Below are positions 25,331 through 34,613 of a stretch of 64,000 bases of DNA, piece by piece. The DNA lies in contig NZ_JACCBN010000001.1 in NCBI RefSeq assembly GCF_013409505.1, positions 2,480,001 through 2,544,000 of the forward strand, in the 5' to 3' direction. This stretch comes from Actinomycetospora corticicola (lineage in GTDB: Bacteria > Actinomycetota > Actinomycetes > Mycobacteriales > Pseudonocardiaceae). Within the stretch, counting starts at the first letter, position 1. Every line of letters begins with the position of its first letter. The notes under the pieces are model-generated. The model did no database searches, had not been told where the DNA came from, and saw nothing but the letters and a program-made list of their open reading frames with translations. Position numbers and translations under genes: made by a program.

Positions 25331-25921
25331 TCAGGGGGCGGCGGGGACCACGAGGGGGCGACCGGGAGTGACCAGGGACGACGAGAGGTGGTTCGCGTCG
25401 CGGATGCGCTCGACCACCGCGCTCCGCTCGGAACCCGGCGCCACCCGGGCCGCCACGTCGAGCAGGGTCTCCCCCGGCGCCACGACCGTGACCGCCGTAC
25501 CGGCGGGCACCGGCGCTACGGGACCGGCCGGGCCGACGACGTCCGCACCGAGCCGGACCACCAGGGCCAGCAGGCCCACGAGCAGCGCGGCGAGCACGAC
25601 CGCCGCGACGGTCCGTCGCCGGCGCAGCACCACCGCAGGCGCGGGAGCGACATGAATCACATCCATGCAATTCACCCGCCCGACGGAGGCCGGGAGCGGC
25701 GTCGCGGGGACCACCAGCGCGGCCGGGCGACCGGCCGGGCGGCAGGCGTCGCGCCGGGGCGCCGGACGGGTCGGGACACCGGCGACCGACCGCCCCGTGG
25801 GCCGCACACGACCGGGTGACCGACTGCCCCACCCGGCGTCGACACCCCCGGTGACCTGCGCGGGAACCGCAGCGGGACCGACGGCCGCGGACCGCGGCCG
25901 GACCGGAGTCGGAGAGCTCAT
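25331..25921 (-). CDS. LysM-domain protein, ChiZ/Rv2719c-like SOS gene
   Basis: The protein has a long basic, proline-rich N-terminal region, one membrane segment (residues ~105-128, VAAVVLAALLVGLLALVV) and a C-terminal LysM domain (TAVTVVAPGETLLDVAARVAP to LVTPGRPLVVP). Its place between nrdR and lexA, divergent from lexA, matches M. tuberculosis Rv2719c, a DNA-damage-induced protein that affects division and the cell wall. Two abutting LexA-type boxes lie 17-48 bp before ATG 25921. A shorter start at an internal ATG (MDVIH) is possible. It is not recognisably a catalytic hydrolase by sequence. Confidence 0.8.
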   Translation of the reverse strand: MSSPTPVRPRSAAVGPAAVPAQVTGGVDAGWGSRSPGRVRPTGRSVAGVPTRPAPRRDACRPAGRPAALVVPATPLPASVGRVNCMDVIHVAPAPAVVLRRRRTVAAVVLAALLVGLLALVVRLGADVVGPAGPVAPVPAGTAVTVVAPGETLLDVAARVAPGSERSAVVERIRDANHLSSSLVTPGRPLVVPAAP

Positions 25922-25937
25922 CGGGCACCTTCTTCCA

Positions 25938-25969
25938 TCGCACAGGCGTTCGATCGAACGTCTGTGCGA
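25938..25969. promoter_or_regulatory. two abutting LexA (SOS) boxes forming a 36-bp palindrome
   Basis: TCGCACAGGCGTTCGA (25938-25953) and TCGAACGTCTGTGCGA (25954-25969) each match the actinobacterial SOS box TCGAAC-N4-GTTCGA with one change. They are mirror images, so 25936-25971 is an inverted repeat with a single mismatch. They lie just upstream of the LysM gene. Confidence 0.75.
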
Positions 25970-26018
25970 TGTCTAGCACCGACCCCCGACAACGTCGACG
26001 TACCGACCGGCGTGTCCT

Positions 26019-26034
26019 TCGAACACGTGTTTGA
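26019..26034. promoter_or_regulatory. LexA (SOS) box upstream of lexA
   Basis: TCGAACACGTGTTTGA fits TCGAAC-N4-GTTCGA with one change. It lies 111 bp before the lexA start, as expected for autoregulation. Confidence 0.8.
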
Positions 26035-26145
26035 TCCGTCGCGCACTCGGCGCTACCTTCTCCCACGGGAGCACGCAGCGTCACCGTCCCGGCCGACCAC
26101 GGCCGGCCCGACGCCGGGCTCACGCTTCGAACCGAGGAGGACGCC

Positions 26146-26928
26146 ATGACCGGTCGCCGACGCGACGGGACGCCCGACCCGCCCGGGACCGACGCCGAGG
26201 CCGCCGGGGTCGCCACGGCCGTGACCGCCGAGGTGCACGCGTTCCCCGACCGGGAGCCCGAGCCCTCCGCCTCCGGGGCGCCCGCCCTGACCCCGCGCCA
26301 GCGCAAGGTCCTCGAGGTCATCCGCGACTACATGGACCGCGTCGGCTACCCGCCCAGCGTCCGCGAGATCGGCGACGCCGCGGGCCTCACCTCCACCTCC
26401 TCGGTGGCGCACCAGATGAAGGTGCTCGAGAAGAAGGGGTTCCTGCGCCGCAACGCGAGCCGGCCCCGCGCGCTCGAGGTCTTCATGCCCGAGGAGCTCG
26501 ACCCCGAGTTCGGCGGCGGCTCCGAGACCGAGGGGGTGCGCGCCGACCGGCCGACGCCCTCCTACGTCCCGGTGGTCGGCCGCATCGCCGCCGGTGGGCC
26601 GATCCTCGCCGAGCAGGCCGTCGAGGACGTCTTCCCGCTGCCCAAGGAGCTCGTCGGCGAGGGCTCGCTGTTCCTGCTCAAGGTCGTCGGGGACTCGATG
26701 ATCGAGGCCGCCATCACCGACGGCGACTGGGTGGTCGTGCGCCAGCAGCCGAACGCCGAGAACGGCGAGATCGTGGCCGCGATGCTCGACAACGAGGCCA
26801 CGGTGAAGACCTACAAGCGCAAGGACGGCCACGTCTGGCTGCTCCCCGCCAACGAGGCCTACGAGCCCATCCCCGGCGACGAGGCCACGGTGCTCGGCAA
26901 GGTCACGGCGGTCCTGCGACGGCTCTAG
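26146..26928 (+). CDS. lexA: LexA repressor, S24 self-cleaving protease
   Basis: The 260-residue protein has a helix-turn-helix domain (residues 44-108: [29 protein letters not shown]) and an S24 domain. The self-cleavage site is Ala149-Gly150 (RIAAGG), with Ser184 (GDSM) and Lys221 (ATVKTY); the spacings 35 and 72 equal those of E. coli LexA. A 43-residue acidic/proline N-terminal extension precedes the DNA-binding domain. It represses SOS genes until RecA filaments trigger cleavage. ATG 26146 follows the ribosome site GAGGAGG. Its stop shares CTAG with the stop of the next gene. Confidence 0.98.
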   Translation: MTGRRRDGTPDPPGTDAEAAGVATAVTAEVHAFPDREPEPSASGAPALTPRQRKVLEVIRDYMDRVGYPPSVREIGDAAGLTSTSSVAHQMKVLEKKGFLRRNASRPRALEVFMPEELDPEFGGGSETEGVRADRPTPSYVPVVGRIAAGGPILAEQAVEDVFPLPKELVGEGSLFLLKVVGDSMIEAAITDGDWVVVRQQPNAENGEIVAAMLDNEATVKTYKRKDGHVWLLPANEAYEPIPGDEATVLGKVTAVLRRL

Positions 26929-27950
26929 GGTCGCCGCCGGCGCCGCCGCGCCAGGAGCAGCCCGCCGACGACGACCGCGAGCGCACCGAGCGCCACGGCG
27001 GCGATCACGGTCCCGCGTCTGTCCCCGGACCCGTCCGGTGGCGCGCCGACCTGCGCCCGTGGCGCGGGCGACGTCGACACGGGCGGCACCGGGAACCCGT
27101 ACAGCCGGGCCGTGGGTGCGCCGTCCGGTGACTCCCCCGCCGACAGCAGCGAGCCGTCGGCGCCGAACGCGAGCGCCTCGCCCTGCGGCTCCCCGGGCAG
27201 CGGGACCGGTGTCGGTGTCCCCTGCAGCCCGGCGATCACGTCGTCCGCCGTCGGGCCGCCGACCGGGAAGAGCCATGCGTCGGTGTAGGTGCGCAGTGCG
27301 GCGGTCCGACCGTCCTCCGCCAGGGCGCCGCCCGTGATCAGCCCGCGGCCGAGGAAGCTCACCGGCCCGCCCTCCGTGGTCGACGACGGGAGCCGCACCT
27401 CACCCGCCGCCCGCAGGGCCAGGGGCTCGGCGGAGGCGTCGGGGAGTGGGCGGTCGGTCGTGTAGACGCGGCCGAATCCACCGCCCTCCTTCGTGACGAT
27501 CACCGGCCGTCCGTCGGCGGGCAGCAGCAGCGCCTCGGCGTCGTGCGGGCCGTCCGGGTAGGCCAGCCGCACCACCGTGCCCGTCCCCGAGCGCGGGACC
27601 CGGATCAGCGCCACGGTGGACCGTTCCCGGTCGTTGTCGCCGACGTCGGCCAGCCACAGCGTCCCGTCTGCGCCCCGCGCCAGGTCCTCGACGTCCCGGC
27701 CCCGCACCCCGACCGGCCGGGCCGAGGCCACGGAGCAGTCGGGGCGCAGCGTGTACACCACGGTCGCGTTCCCGCTGTCGTTCACGACGACGGGTCCGGC
27801 CGGCGTCACCGCCAGCCCGGACACCTCCGCGAGCCGGTCGTCGCTCAGCGCGCAGTCGACCGACGGTGTGGCGTCACTGGCACTGGGTGCAAGCAGCGAC
27901 GCATTGCCTGCACCCAGGAGACCTGCCGTCAGGAAGAGCTCGAGGATCAG
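26925..27950 (-). CDS. secreted beta-propeller-like protein with C-terminal anchor; start unclear
   Basis: The mature part starts near [16 protein letters not shown] and continues with repeated beta-strand motifs ([38 protein letters not shown]) like secreted propeller proteins. It ends with a proline-rich linker, a membrane helix ([20 protein letters not shown]) and arginines, a typical cell-wall or membrane anchor. No ATG, GTG or TTG exists between the hflX stop and the conserved region. The best start is CTG 27950, overlapping the hflX stop as CTGA; GTG 27824 would remove the signal peptide. The signal region is encoded by a palindromic repeat (27881-27917). Function unknown. Confidence 0.6.
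   Translation of the reverse strand: MILELFLTAGLLGAGNASLLAPSASDATPSVDCALSDDRLAEVSGLAVTPAGPVVVNDSGNATVVYTLRPDCSVASARPVGVRGRDVEDLARGADGTLWLADVGDNDRERSTVALIRVPRSGTGTVVRLAYPDGPHDAEALLLPADGRPVIVTKEGGGFGRVYTTDRPLPDASAEPLALRAAGEVRLPSSTTEGGPVSFLGRGLITGGALAEDGRTAALRTYTDAWLFPVGGPTADDVIAGLQGTPTPVPLPGEPQGEALAFGADGSLLSAGESPDGAPTARLYGFPVPPVSTSPAPRAQVGAPPDGSGDRRGTVIAAVALGALAVVVGGLLLARRRRRRP
27881..27917. repeat. palindromic repeat family B, copy 2, inside a signal-peptide region
   Basis: CACTGGGTGCAAGCAGCGAC and the following 17 bases form a stem: CTGGGTGCA near the left end pairs with TGCACCCAG at the right end. It matches the intergenic element at 5995-6021 at about 23 of 27 bases. Here it encodes [12 protein letters not shown] in the leader of the secreted protein. 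Confidence 0.6.
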
Positions 27951-29497
27951 GGGACCGGCACCGGGACGGCCGCCTCGGTGACGGCCGCGGCCAGCTCCGA
28001 GGACACCCGGGCGTGCAGCACGGTGCCCTCCGCGACGTGCCGCTCGTCCAGCACCTCGCCCTCGGCGTGCACCCGCGCCACCAGGGCACCCTCGGTGTAG
28101 GGCAGCACGACCTCCACCTCGACCTCCGGGCGCGGGAGCGCCTCGGCGATGCGACGACGGAGCAGGTCGATGCCCTCCCCCGTGCGGGCGGACACGAACA
28201 CGGCGCCGGACAGCGTGGCGCGCAGCTGCGCGATCGCCATCGGGTCGGCGTCGTCGACCTTGTTGACGACGAGCAGCTCGGGCGGCGTGGGCAGCGCGCG
28301 CTGGGGGTCGTCGCCGCGGGACGGCGGACGCGGGGCCTCGGGGTCCTGCCCGATCTCGGCGATCACCTCGCGGACCGCGGCGATCTGGTCGAGCGCGGCG
28401 GGGTCGGACCCGTCGACCACGTGCACGATGAGGTCGGCGTCGCCCACCTCCTCGAGCGTCGACCGGAAGGCCTCCACGAGCTGGTGGGGCAGGTGCCGGA
28501 CGAAGCCGACGGTGTCGGTGAGCGTCGCGACGCGTCCGTCGGCGGTCTCCCACCGGCGGGTCGTCGGGTCGAGGGTGGCGAACAGCGCGTCCTCGACGAG
28601 CACGCCGGCGTCCGTGATGGCGTTGAGCAGCGAGGACTTGCCGGCGTTGGTGTACCCGGCGATCGCCACGGCCGGGACGTCCCGACGACGGCGGCGGTCG
28701 CGCTGGGTGTCGCGCACGGTCTTCATGCCCTCGAGCTCGCGGCGCAGCTTCGCGATCCGCTGGTGGATGCGCCGCCGGTCGGTCTCGAGCTTGGTCTCAC
28801 CGGGGCCACGGGTGCCGACGCCGCCGCCGGCGCCACCACCCGCACCACCACCCTGCCGGGACATCGACTCGCCCCAGCCGCGCAGGCGGGGCAGGAAGTA
28901 GCGGAGCTGGGCCAGCTCGACCTGCGCCTTGCCCTCCCGGGAGCGGGCGTGCTGGGCGAAGATGTCGAGGATCAGGGCGGTCCGGTCGACCACCTTGACC
29001 TTGAGCTTCTCCTCGAGCTGCCGCAGCTGACCGGGCGAGAGCTCGCCGTCGGCGATCACGGTGTCCGCGCCGGTGGCCTGGACCGTCTCCTTGAGCTCGG
29101 CGACCTTGCCGGAGCCGACGAAGGTGGCCGGGTCGGGCGAGGAGCGGCGCTGGACGAGTCCGTCGAGGACCTCGGAGCCGGCGGTCTCGGCGAGGCGCGC
29201 GAGCTCGACCATCGAGGCGTCCGCCATCGCGGCGTTGCCCGTGGTCCACACGCCGATCAGCACGACGCGCTCGAGGCGCAGCTGCCGGTACTCGACCTCG
29301 GTGACGTCGGTGAGCTCGGTGGACGCGCCGGTCAGGCCGGGGACGCGCCGCAGGGAGGTGCGCTCCTCCAGCTCCATCGTCCCGGTCGTGACGTCGGGAG
29401 CGGGCTCCAGGTCGACGTCGTCGTCGAGACGGATCGGTCGACCGACGGGACGGGGGTCGGGGGACGCGGCGGGGCGGGCGTGTGCAGGTTCAGTCAT
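27947..29497 (-). CDS. hflX: GTPase HflX
   Basis: The 516-residue protein has the HflX N-terminal domain (RLERVVLIGVWTTG, FVGSGKVAEL, VIADGELSPGQLRQLE), a glycine-rich linker of GAGGG repeats, and the GTPase motifs G1 GYTNAGKSSL, G3 DTVGFVRHLPHQLVEAF, G4 NKVD and G5 SARTGEG. HflX rescues stalled ribosomes during stress. ATG 29497 follows GGAGACAAG. Its stop overlaps the CTG of the secreted protein gene. It lies downstream of dapF and miaA on the same strand, as in mycobacteria. Confidence 0.97.
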   Translation of the reverse strand: MTEPAHARPAASPDPRPVGRPIRLDDDVDLEPAPDVTTGTMELEERTSLRRVPGLTGASTELTDVTEVEYRQLRLERVVLIGVWTTGNAAMADASMVELARLAETAGSEVLDGLVQRRSSPDPATFVGSGKVAELKETVQATGADTVIADGELSPGQLRQLEEKLKVKVVDRTALILDIFAQHARSREGKAQVELAQLRYFLPRLRGWGESMSRQGGGAGGGAGGGVGTRGPGETKLETDRRRIHQRIAKLRRELEGMKTVRDTQRDRRRRRDVPAVAIAGYTNAGKSSLLNAITDAGVLVEDALFATLDPTTRRWETADGRVATLTDTVGFVRHLPHQLVEAFRSTLEEVGDADLIVHVVDGSDPAALDQIAAVREVIAEIGQDPEAPRPPSRGDDPQRALPTPPELLVVNKVDDADPMAIAQLRATLSGAVFVSARTGEGIDLLRRRIAEALPRPEVEVEVVLPYTEGALVARVHAEGEVLDERHVAEGTVLHARVSSELAAAVTEAAVPVPVP

Positions 29498-29552
29498 CTT
29501 GTCTCCACTGTCCCACGACGCCGGGCGCCTCACCACGTCTTATCGACGGCTG

Positions 29553-30416
29553 CTACGCGCGCGCCACCTGCGCCACCCGGGTGAACGCGTACGGCTCGGT
29601 GTCGGAGCCGCCGAGCTCGACCTCGCCGCGGGCGATGAGGACGGCCGGGCCGGTCAGCGTGGTCGTGCCGGCCTCGACGCCCACCTGCAGGACCCCACCC
29701 GGCGTCGTGACCGTGACCGTCCCGGTGTCCCGCCCTGCGGCGCGCAGCCCGGCCACGGCGCCGGCCACCGTCCCCGTGCCGCAGGACCGGGTCTCGCCCG
29801 AACCGCGCTCGTGGACCCGCAGGCGCGTCGCCAGGCCGTCGGTCAGCGGGGACAGGAACTCGACGTTGACCCCGTGCGGGAAGAGGGCCGGGTCGTACCC
29901 CGGGGCGACGGTGAGGTCGAGCGCGTCGACGTCGGCGCCGGTGACGCAGGCGAGGTGCGGGTTGCCGACGTCGACGGCGATGCCCGGGAACGACGTCACC
30001 GACCCGACCGGGCCCGCCGTGGACGGCACGATCGCGGTCGACTCCGCCCCGATCCGGGCCGGGCCCATGTCGACGGTGACCTCCCCCTCGCCGACGGTCA
30101 CGTGCCGCAGCCCGGCCCGGGTGGCGACGTCGAACTCGCGCCCGGACTCGAGCCCGGCCTCCACCAGGTAGCGGGCGAACACCCGGACCCCGTTGCCGCA
30201 CATCTCGGCGATCGAGCCGTCGGCGTTGCGGTAGTCCATGAACCACGTCGCGCCCGGGTCCTCGGACGGCGCCACCCGCAGCACCCCGTCGGCCCCGAGG
30301 CCGCGTCGGCGGTGGCACAGGGCGCGGACGGCCGCGGGGCCGAGGTCGAGACGGGCGTCGGGGTCGGGCAGCAGCACGAAGTCGTTCTCCGTGCCGTGGC
30401 CGAGGACGTACTCCAT
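29553..30416 (-). CDS. dapF: diaminopimelate epimerase
   Basis: The 287-residue enzyme shows both catalytic cysteines, in EMCGNGVRVFAR and RSCGTGTVAG, along with GNPHLACV and the N-terminal GTENDFVLLPD. It converts LL- to meso-diaminopimelate for lysine and peptidoglycan. It lies 10 bp after miaA on the same strand, consistent with a miaA-dapF-hflX transcript. Confidence 0.97.
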   Translation of the reverse strand: MEYVLGHGTENDFVLLPDPDARLDLGPAAVRALCHRRRGLGADGVLRVAPSEDPGATWFMDYRNADGSIAEMCGNGVRVFARYLVEAGLESGREFDVATRAGLRHVTVGEGEVTVDMGPARIGAESTAIVPSTAGPVGSVTSFPGIAVDVGNPHLACVTGADVDALDLTVAPGYDPALFPHGVNVEFLSPLTDGLATRLRVHERGSGETRSCGTGTVAGAVAGLRAAGRDTGTVTVTTPGGVLQVGVEAGTTTLTGPAVLIARGEVELGGSDTEPYAFTRVAQVARA

Positions 30417-30426
30417 GCGCCCCAGC

Positions 30427-31347
30427 CTACGAACCGTCGCGCAGTGCGGTGAGCACCTCGTCGACGAGCGTGGGCGACGCCGCGTCGAACCACCGCACCC
30501 GGTCGTCGCGCCGGAACCACGAGCGCTGGCGGCGCACCAGCCGACGCGTGGCGACGACGATCCGGCGGCGGGCCTCGGCGAGCTGCGCCGCCCCGTCGTC
30601 GGGAAGGGGCAGGACCTCGAGGAGCTCCCGGTAGCCGACCGCGCGGGACGCGGTCTCCCCCGCGCGCAACCCGCGGGCCTCGAGCGCCCGGACCTCGGCG
30701 ACGAGCCCGGCGTCGAACATCACGTCGACCCGCGTCGCGATCCGCGCGTCGAGCTCGGCGGTGTCGCGGTCGAGGCCGACGAGCAGCGTGTCGTGGCGGG
30801 GGCGTCCGGGCCTCGGCAGGCTCGCGGCGAAGGGGCGCCCGGTGAGCTCGACGACCTCCAGCGCCCGCACGATCCGGCGGCCGTTGCTGGGCAGGATGGT
30901 CGCAGCCGCGTCGGCGTCGACGCCCGCGAGCCGACCGTGCAGCACGCCCGGCCCGACCTCCGCGAGCTCCGCCTCGAGCCGGGCCCGCACCGCGGGATCG
31001 GTGCCCGGGAAGGCGAGGTCGTCCAGGAGCGCCTGCACGTAGAGGCCCGATCCGCCCACCGCGATCGGGGTGCGGTCCCGACGACGGGTCGCGTCGACCG
31101 CCGCCCGCGCCGCGCGCTGGTAGGCCGCGACCGACGCGGTCTCGGTGACCTCGAGGACGTCGAGCAGGTGGTGCGGCACGCCGCGGCGTTGGGCGACGGG
31201 GAGCTTCGCGGTGCCGATGTCCATCCCGCGGTAGAGCTGCATGGCGTCGGTGTTGACGATCTCGCCGTCGAGACGTTCGGCCAACGCCAGGGCGAGGTCG
31301 GACTTCCCCGTGGCGGTGGGCCCGACGAGCGCGATCGGCCTGGTCAT
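30427..31347 (-). CDS. miaA: tRNA dimethylallyltransferase MiaA
   Basis: The 306-residue protein has the P-loop [11 protein letters not shown], the [16 protein letters not shown] loop, a [12 protein letters not shown] motif and VGYRELLE. It adds the dimethylallyl group to A37 of tRNAs reading U-starting codons, and MiaB (49687-51195) then thiomethylates it. ATG 31347 was chosen; ATG 31356 would add MAS. Confidence 0.96.
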   Translation of the reverse strand: MTRPIALVGPTATGKSDLALALAERLDGEIVNTDAMQLYRGMDIGTAKLPVAQRRGVPHHLLDVLEVTETASVAAYQRAARAAVDATRRRDRTPIAVGGSGLYVQALLDDLAFPGTDPAVRARLEAELAEVGPGVLHGRLAGVDADAAATILPSNGRRIVRALEVVELTGRPFAASLPRPGRPRHDTLLVGLDRDTAELDARIATRVDVMFDAGLVAEVRALEARGLRAGETASRAVGYRELLEVLPLPDDGAAQLAEARRRIVVATRRLVRRQRSWFRRDDRVRWFDAASPTLVDEVLTALRDGS

Positions 31348-31489
31348 CGAGGCCATGGTCCCGTGGGGCGCCGGAGGACGCGTGGGGCGGGTGGGGTGCC
31401 GCGACATCGAGTCGTCGCTGGTCGGGGGTGCGGCACCGCCGGGATTGCTGTTTGAATGCCCCGACGATCCAGCGGGAGGTGTGCGGCGC

Positions 31490-33274
31490 ATGGCCGACGA
31501 GCAGGTCACGGGGGTGGCCGGCGCGGTCCCGGGTGCGAGCGGGGCGACGGACGACGTGACGGAGAACGTGACGGGTGACGTGACGGAGAACGTGACGGAC
31601 GACGTGGCGGGGCAGGAGTCGGTGAGCGACGGGGGCGACGGGCAGGTGGACGCGCCCGAGCCGGACGAGCAGGTGCAGATCTCCCCCGCCGCGGTGGCCG
31701 TGGACGACCCCGAGCCCTCGTCCTCCGAGGCGGCGCCGGACGTGGCGGGCCCCGGCCTGACCTCCGACGAGCCCGTGCCCGCGACCTCCGGCGACGCCCT
31801 CGTCACGGTGTCCCCCGCTGCGGTGGCCCCGGACGACGCGACCTCCGAGGACGCCGCCGCCGACGACGCCTCCGGGGCCGTGGACCGCGCCGCGCCTCCC
31901 GTGCCCGCCCCCGGTCCGCCGCCCGGCGCGCCCGAGGTGCCCTCCGTCCCCCCCGGCGTGGCCGCGGTCCACGACCAGGCCGACGGCAGCACCGACGGCT
32001 CCGAGCGACCCGTCCCGGCGAGCCCGGCGTCGGAGTCCGCCGAGCTGCCCACCGTGCCCGCCGCGACCGACGACCCCACCCAGTGGGGCCGCGTCGACCC
32101 CGACGGCACCGTCTACACCGTCGCGCCCGAGGGCGAGCGCGCCGTCGGGTCGTGGCAGGCCGGGGATGCCACCGAGGGGCTGGCCCACTTCGCCCGCCGC
32201 TTCGACGACCTCCGGACCGAGGCCGACCTCCTCGTCCGCCGCCTGCAGACCGGACGCGGCGACGCGGCGAACGTGCTCCGCAGCGCCACCGTCCTGCGCG
32301 AGCGGCTCGACGTCGCGTCCGTCGTCGGGGACCTGCCCGGCCTCGTCGTGCGTCTCGACGCCGTCATCACGGCCGCCGAGCAGGCCGGGAAGGCCGAGAA
32401 GACGGCCAAGGCCGGCGCGCGCGACCAGTCCGTCGCGCGCAAGGAGGCGCTGATCGGCGAGGCGGAGACGCTCGCCGAGGAGACGACGCGCTGGAAGCAC
32501 GCGGGCGACCGCTTCTCGGCGATGCTCGAGGAGTGGAAGACGATCCGCGGGATCGACCGCAAGACCGACGACGCGCTCTGGAAGCGCTTCGCGAAGGCCC
32601 GCGAGACCTTCACCCGCCGTCGTGGGGCGCACTTCGCCGAGCTCGACCGCGAGCGGGCCTCTGCGAAGGCGCGCAAGGAGGAGCTCGTCGTCGAGGCGGA
32701 GTCGCTGCAGTCCTCGGAGGACTGGGGCGCGACCGCCGGGCGCTACAAGGAACTGATGACCGAGTGGAAGGCGGCCGGGCGGACGTCGAAGGACGCCGAC
32801 GACGCGCTCTGGGCCCGCTTCCGCGGGGCGCAGGACGCGTTCTTCTCCCGCCGCTCGGCCACGTTCGACGCCCGCGACGCCGAGTTCACGCAGAACGCCA
32901 CGGCCAAGGACGCCCTCCTCAAGGAGGCCGCCGCCATCGACCTGTCCGACACCGACGCGGCCCGCGCCGCGCTGCGCTCCGTGCAGGAGCGGTGGGACCA
33001 GATCGGCAAGGTCCCGCGCGAGCGGGTGCGGGAGTTCCAGAACCGGCTCAAGGAGGTCGAGGACCGCGTCCGCGCGGCCGTCGACAAGCGCTGGTCGCGC
33101 ACCGACCCGGAGAAGGAGGCCCGCGTCGGGCAGTTCCGGGAGCGCGTCGAGGCCTACGAGGCGCAGGCCGCGAAGGCCCGGGCCGCCGGGGACGAGCGCC
33201 GGGCCAAGGAGGCCGAGCAACAGGCGTCCACGTGGCGCGAGTGGCTCGCCGCCGCGGAGCGGGCGACGGGCTGA
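31490..33274 (+). CDS. DUF349 domain protein (Rv2731-like)
   Basis: The 594-residue protein has an acidic low-complexity N-terminal half (about residues 1-190, rich in D, E, P, A, with a DVTENVT repeat). Several DUF349 helical repeats follow ([74 protein letters not shown]) and a charged coiled coil. The family is tied to RNA or ribosome interaction without a settled function. It is divergent from miaA, as Rv2731 is in mycobacteria. ATG 31490 is preceded by GGGAGG at 10 bases. Confidence 0.88.
   Translation: MADEQVTGVAGAVPGASGATDDVTENVTGDVTENVTDDVAGQESVSDGGDGQVDAPEPDEQVQISPAAVAVDDPEPSSSEAAPDVAGPGLTSDEPVPATSGDALVTVSPAAVAPDDATSEDAAADDASGAVDRAAPPVPAPGPPPGAPEVPSVPPGVAAVHDQADGSTDGSERPVPASPASESAELPTVPAATDDPTQWGRVDPDGTVYTVAPEGERAVGSWQAGDATEGLAHFARRFDDLRTEADLLVRRLQTGRGDAANVLRSATVLRERLDVASVVGDLPGLVVRLDAVITAAEQAGKAEKTAKAGARDQSVARKEALIGEAETLAEETTRWKHAGDRFSAMLEEWKTIRGIDRKTDDALWKRFAKARETFTRRRGAHFAELDRERASAKARKEELVVEAESLQSSEDWGATAGRYKELMTEWKAAGRTSKDADDALWARFRGAQDAFFSRRSATFDARDAEFTQNATAKDALLKEAAAIDLSDTDAARAALRSVQERWDQIGKVPRERVREFQNRLKEVEDRVRAAVDKRWSRTDPEKEARVGQFRERVEAYEAQAAKARAAGDERRAKEAEQQASTWREWLAAAERATG
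31553..31598 (+). repeat. 22-nt tandem repeat in the DUF349 gene
   Basis: Two identical 22-base units (31553-31574 and 31577-31598, period 24) begin GACGTGACGG and end GAACGTGACGG. They encode DVTENVT twice in the acidic leader. Nucleotide identity with no synonymous change suggests a recent duplication, likely variable in length between strains. Confidence 0.8.
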
Positions 33275-33289
33275 CCCTCCCCCGGTCTT

Positions 33290-33338
33290 GAACGAGCGGC
33301 TCTCGCCGCTTCTCGCTGTCAGAGAGTGCCGTTCGTTC
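33290..33338. repeat. palindromic repeat family A, copy 2 (convergent junction)
   Basis: GAACGAGCGGCTCTCGC (33290-33306) pairs at 14 of 17 positions with GAGAGTGCCGTTCGTTC (33322-33338). It fills the gap between the convergent DUF349 and VOC genes, the same setting as copy 1 at 17533-17583, and could terminate both transcripts. Confidence 0.6.
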
Positions 33339-33355
33339 CTCCGGGGAGTCGCCGA

Positions 33356-33793
33356 TCAGTGGCCGTCGTCCGGCGTCCCGGGCGCCACGAAGATGCAGAA
33401 GGGGTGCCCGGCCGGATCGGCGTAGACGTACAGCGGCTCGTCCTCGTCGTCGGAGCGGTCGAGCAGCAGGGTCGAGCCGAGGCCGAGGGCGCGCCGGTGC
33501 TGCCGCTCCAGGTCCTCCATCGTCGGGACGGTCAGGTCGAGGTGCACCCGCTGGTGCCCGCTGGGCCAGTCGACGGGCGGGAGCTCCGCCACGGGCTGGA
33601 CGGCGAGCACCGGCATCCCGCGTTCGTCGCGCAGCGCGAGCCACTCCTGCGCCTGCCGGTCCGGTCCGCCGTCGGTCGGGGGTTCGTCGCCGATCCGGTA
33701 CCGCAGCCCGAGCAGCTCCCGGTAGAACTCGGCGATGCCGCGAGCGTCCACGGCATCGAGCACGGTCTGGCGCAGGATCGGGTGGTCCACCAT
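33356..33793 (-). CDS. VOC family protein (glyoxalase-like)
   Basis: The 145-residue protein has the VOC pattern: ARGIAEFYRELLGLRYRIGD at the start, HQRVHLDLTV in the middle and YVYADPAGHPFCIFV at the end, common in actinobacterial enzymes of unknown substrate. It is divergent from the SDR gene across 38 bp, where CCCACC/GGTGGG (33797-33813) forms a dyad. Confidence 0.85.
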   Translation of the reverse strand: MVDHPILRQTVLDAVDARGIAEFYRELLGLRYRIGDEPPTDGGPDRQAQEWLALRDERGMPVLAVQPVAELPPVDWPSGHQRVHLDLTVPTMEDLERQHRRALGLGSTLLLDRSDDEDEPLYVYADPAGHPFCIFVAPGTPDDGH

Positions 33794-33831
33794 GGGCCCA
33801 CCATGCCGGTGGGGTCTGACAGTCTCGACCC

Positions 33832-34572
33832 ATGGCCTCCGTCGTCGTCACCGGAGCCGGGCGCGGCGTCGGTCGGGCGATCGCCGAACGGCTTCTCGTC
33901 GACCACACGGTGATCGCGGTCGACCTCGACGCGGACGCGCTCGCGGAGGTCGACGGAGTGGTCGGCGTGGTCGCGGACGCCTCCGACGAGGAGGCGATGC
34001 AGGAGGCCGCCGGCATCGCCGAGCGCGTGTCCCCCCCGGTGGGCTGGGTCAACAACGCCGCGATCTTCCGCGATGCGGACCTCACCGACGGTTCGCCCGC
34101 GGTGCTCGACCTCGTCGTCGCCAATCTGGCACCCGCCGTCGTCGGCACATCGGTCGCCGTCCGCCACTTCCTGACGACGGGTCGGGCCGGCTCGATCGTC
34201 ACCGTCTCGAGCCATCAGGCGCAGCGGGCCGTCCGCGGTGCGCTGCCGTACGCGACGGCGAAAGCCGCGGTCGAGGGCCTCGTCCGTGCCGCCGCGGTCG
34301 ATCACGGCCCCGACGGCATCCGAGTCAATGCGGTCGCCCTCGGGTCGATCGAGACGGAGCGCTCGGAAGCTCATCGGGCCGGGCTGTCGGATCCCGCCGA
34401 CTTCGACCGTCAGATCGCGGCCCTGCACCCGCTCGGTCGGATCGGGCGGAGCGCAGAAGTCGCCGACGTGGTGGCGTTCCTGCTGTCCGATGTGGCAGCG
34501 TTCGTCTCCGGCGCCGTGCTGCCCGTGGACGGTGGCCGGGCCGCACAGGGACAGGACCCGGAGGCCCGCTGA
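33832..34572 (+). CDS. short-chain dehydrogenase/reductase
   Basis: The 246-residue oxidoreductase has the NAD(P) site TGAGRGVGRAI, an NNAAIF motif, Ser in VSSHQAQ, and YATAKAAVEG (catalytic Y and K), ending in FVSGAVLPVDGG. It is a classical SDR of unknown substrate. The 38-bp gap from the divergent VOC gene leaves little room for a leader, so its mRNA may be leaderless. Confidence 0.92.
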   Translation: MASVVVTGAGRGVGRAIAERLLVDHTVIAVDLDADALAEVDGVVGVVADASDEEAMQEAAGIAERVSPPVGWVNNAAIFRDADLTDGSPAVLDLVVANLAPAVVGTSVAVRHFLTTGRAGSIVTVSSHQAQRAVRGALPYATAKAAVEGLVRAAAVDHGPDGIRVNAVALGSIETERSEAHRAGLSDPADFDRQIAALHPLGRIGRSAEVADVVAFLLSDVAAFVSGAVLPVDGGRAAQGQDPEAR

Positions 34573-34594
34573 TCCGGCCGTGATTGTCGGACCC

Positions 34595-34610
34595 TCGAAC
34601 TAGTATTCGA
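34595..34610. promoter_or_regulatory. LexA (SOS) box abutting the HNH endonuclease start
   Basis: TCGAACTAGTATTCGA fits TCGAAC-N4-GTTCGA with one change and ends 3 bp before ATG 34614. LexA bound here would cover the start of transcription of a leaderless or short-leader mRNA. Members of the 13E12/DUF222 family in M. tuberculosis also carry SOS boxes upstream. Confidence 0.7.
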
Positions 34611-34613
34611 ACC

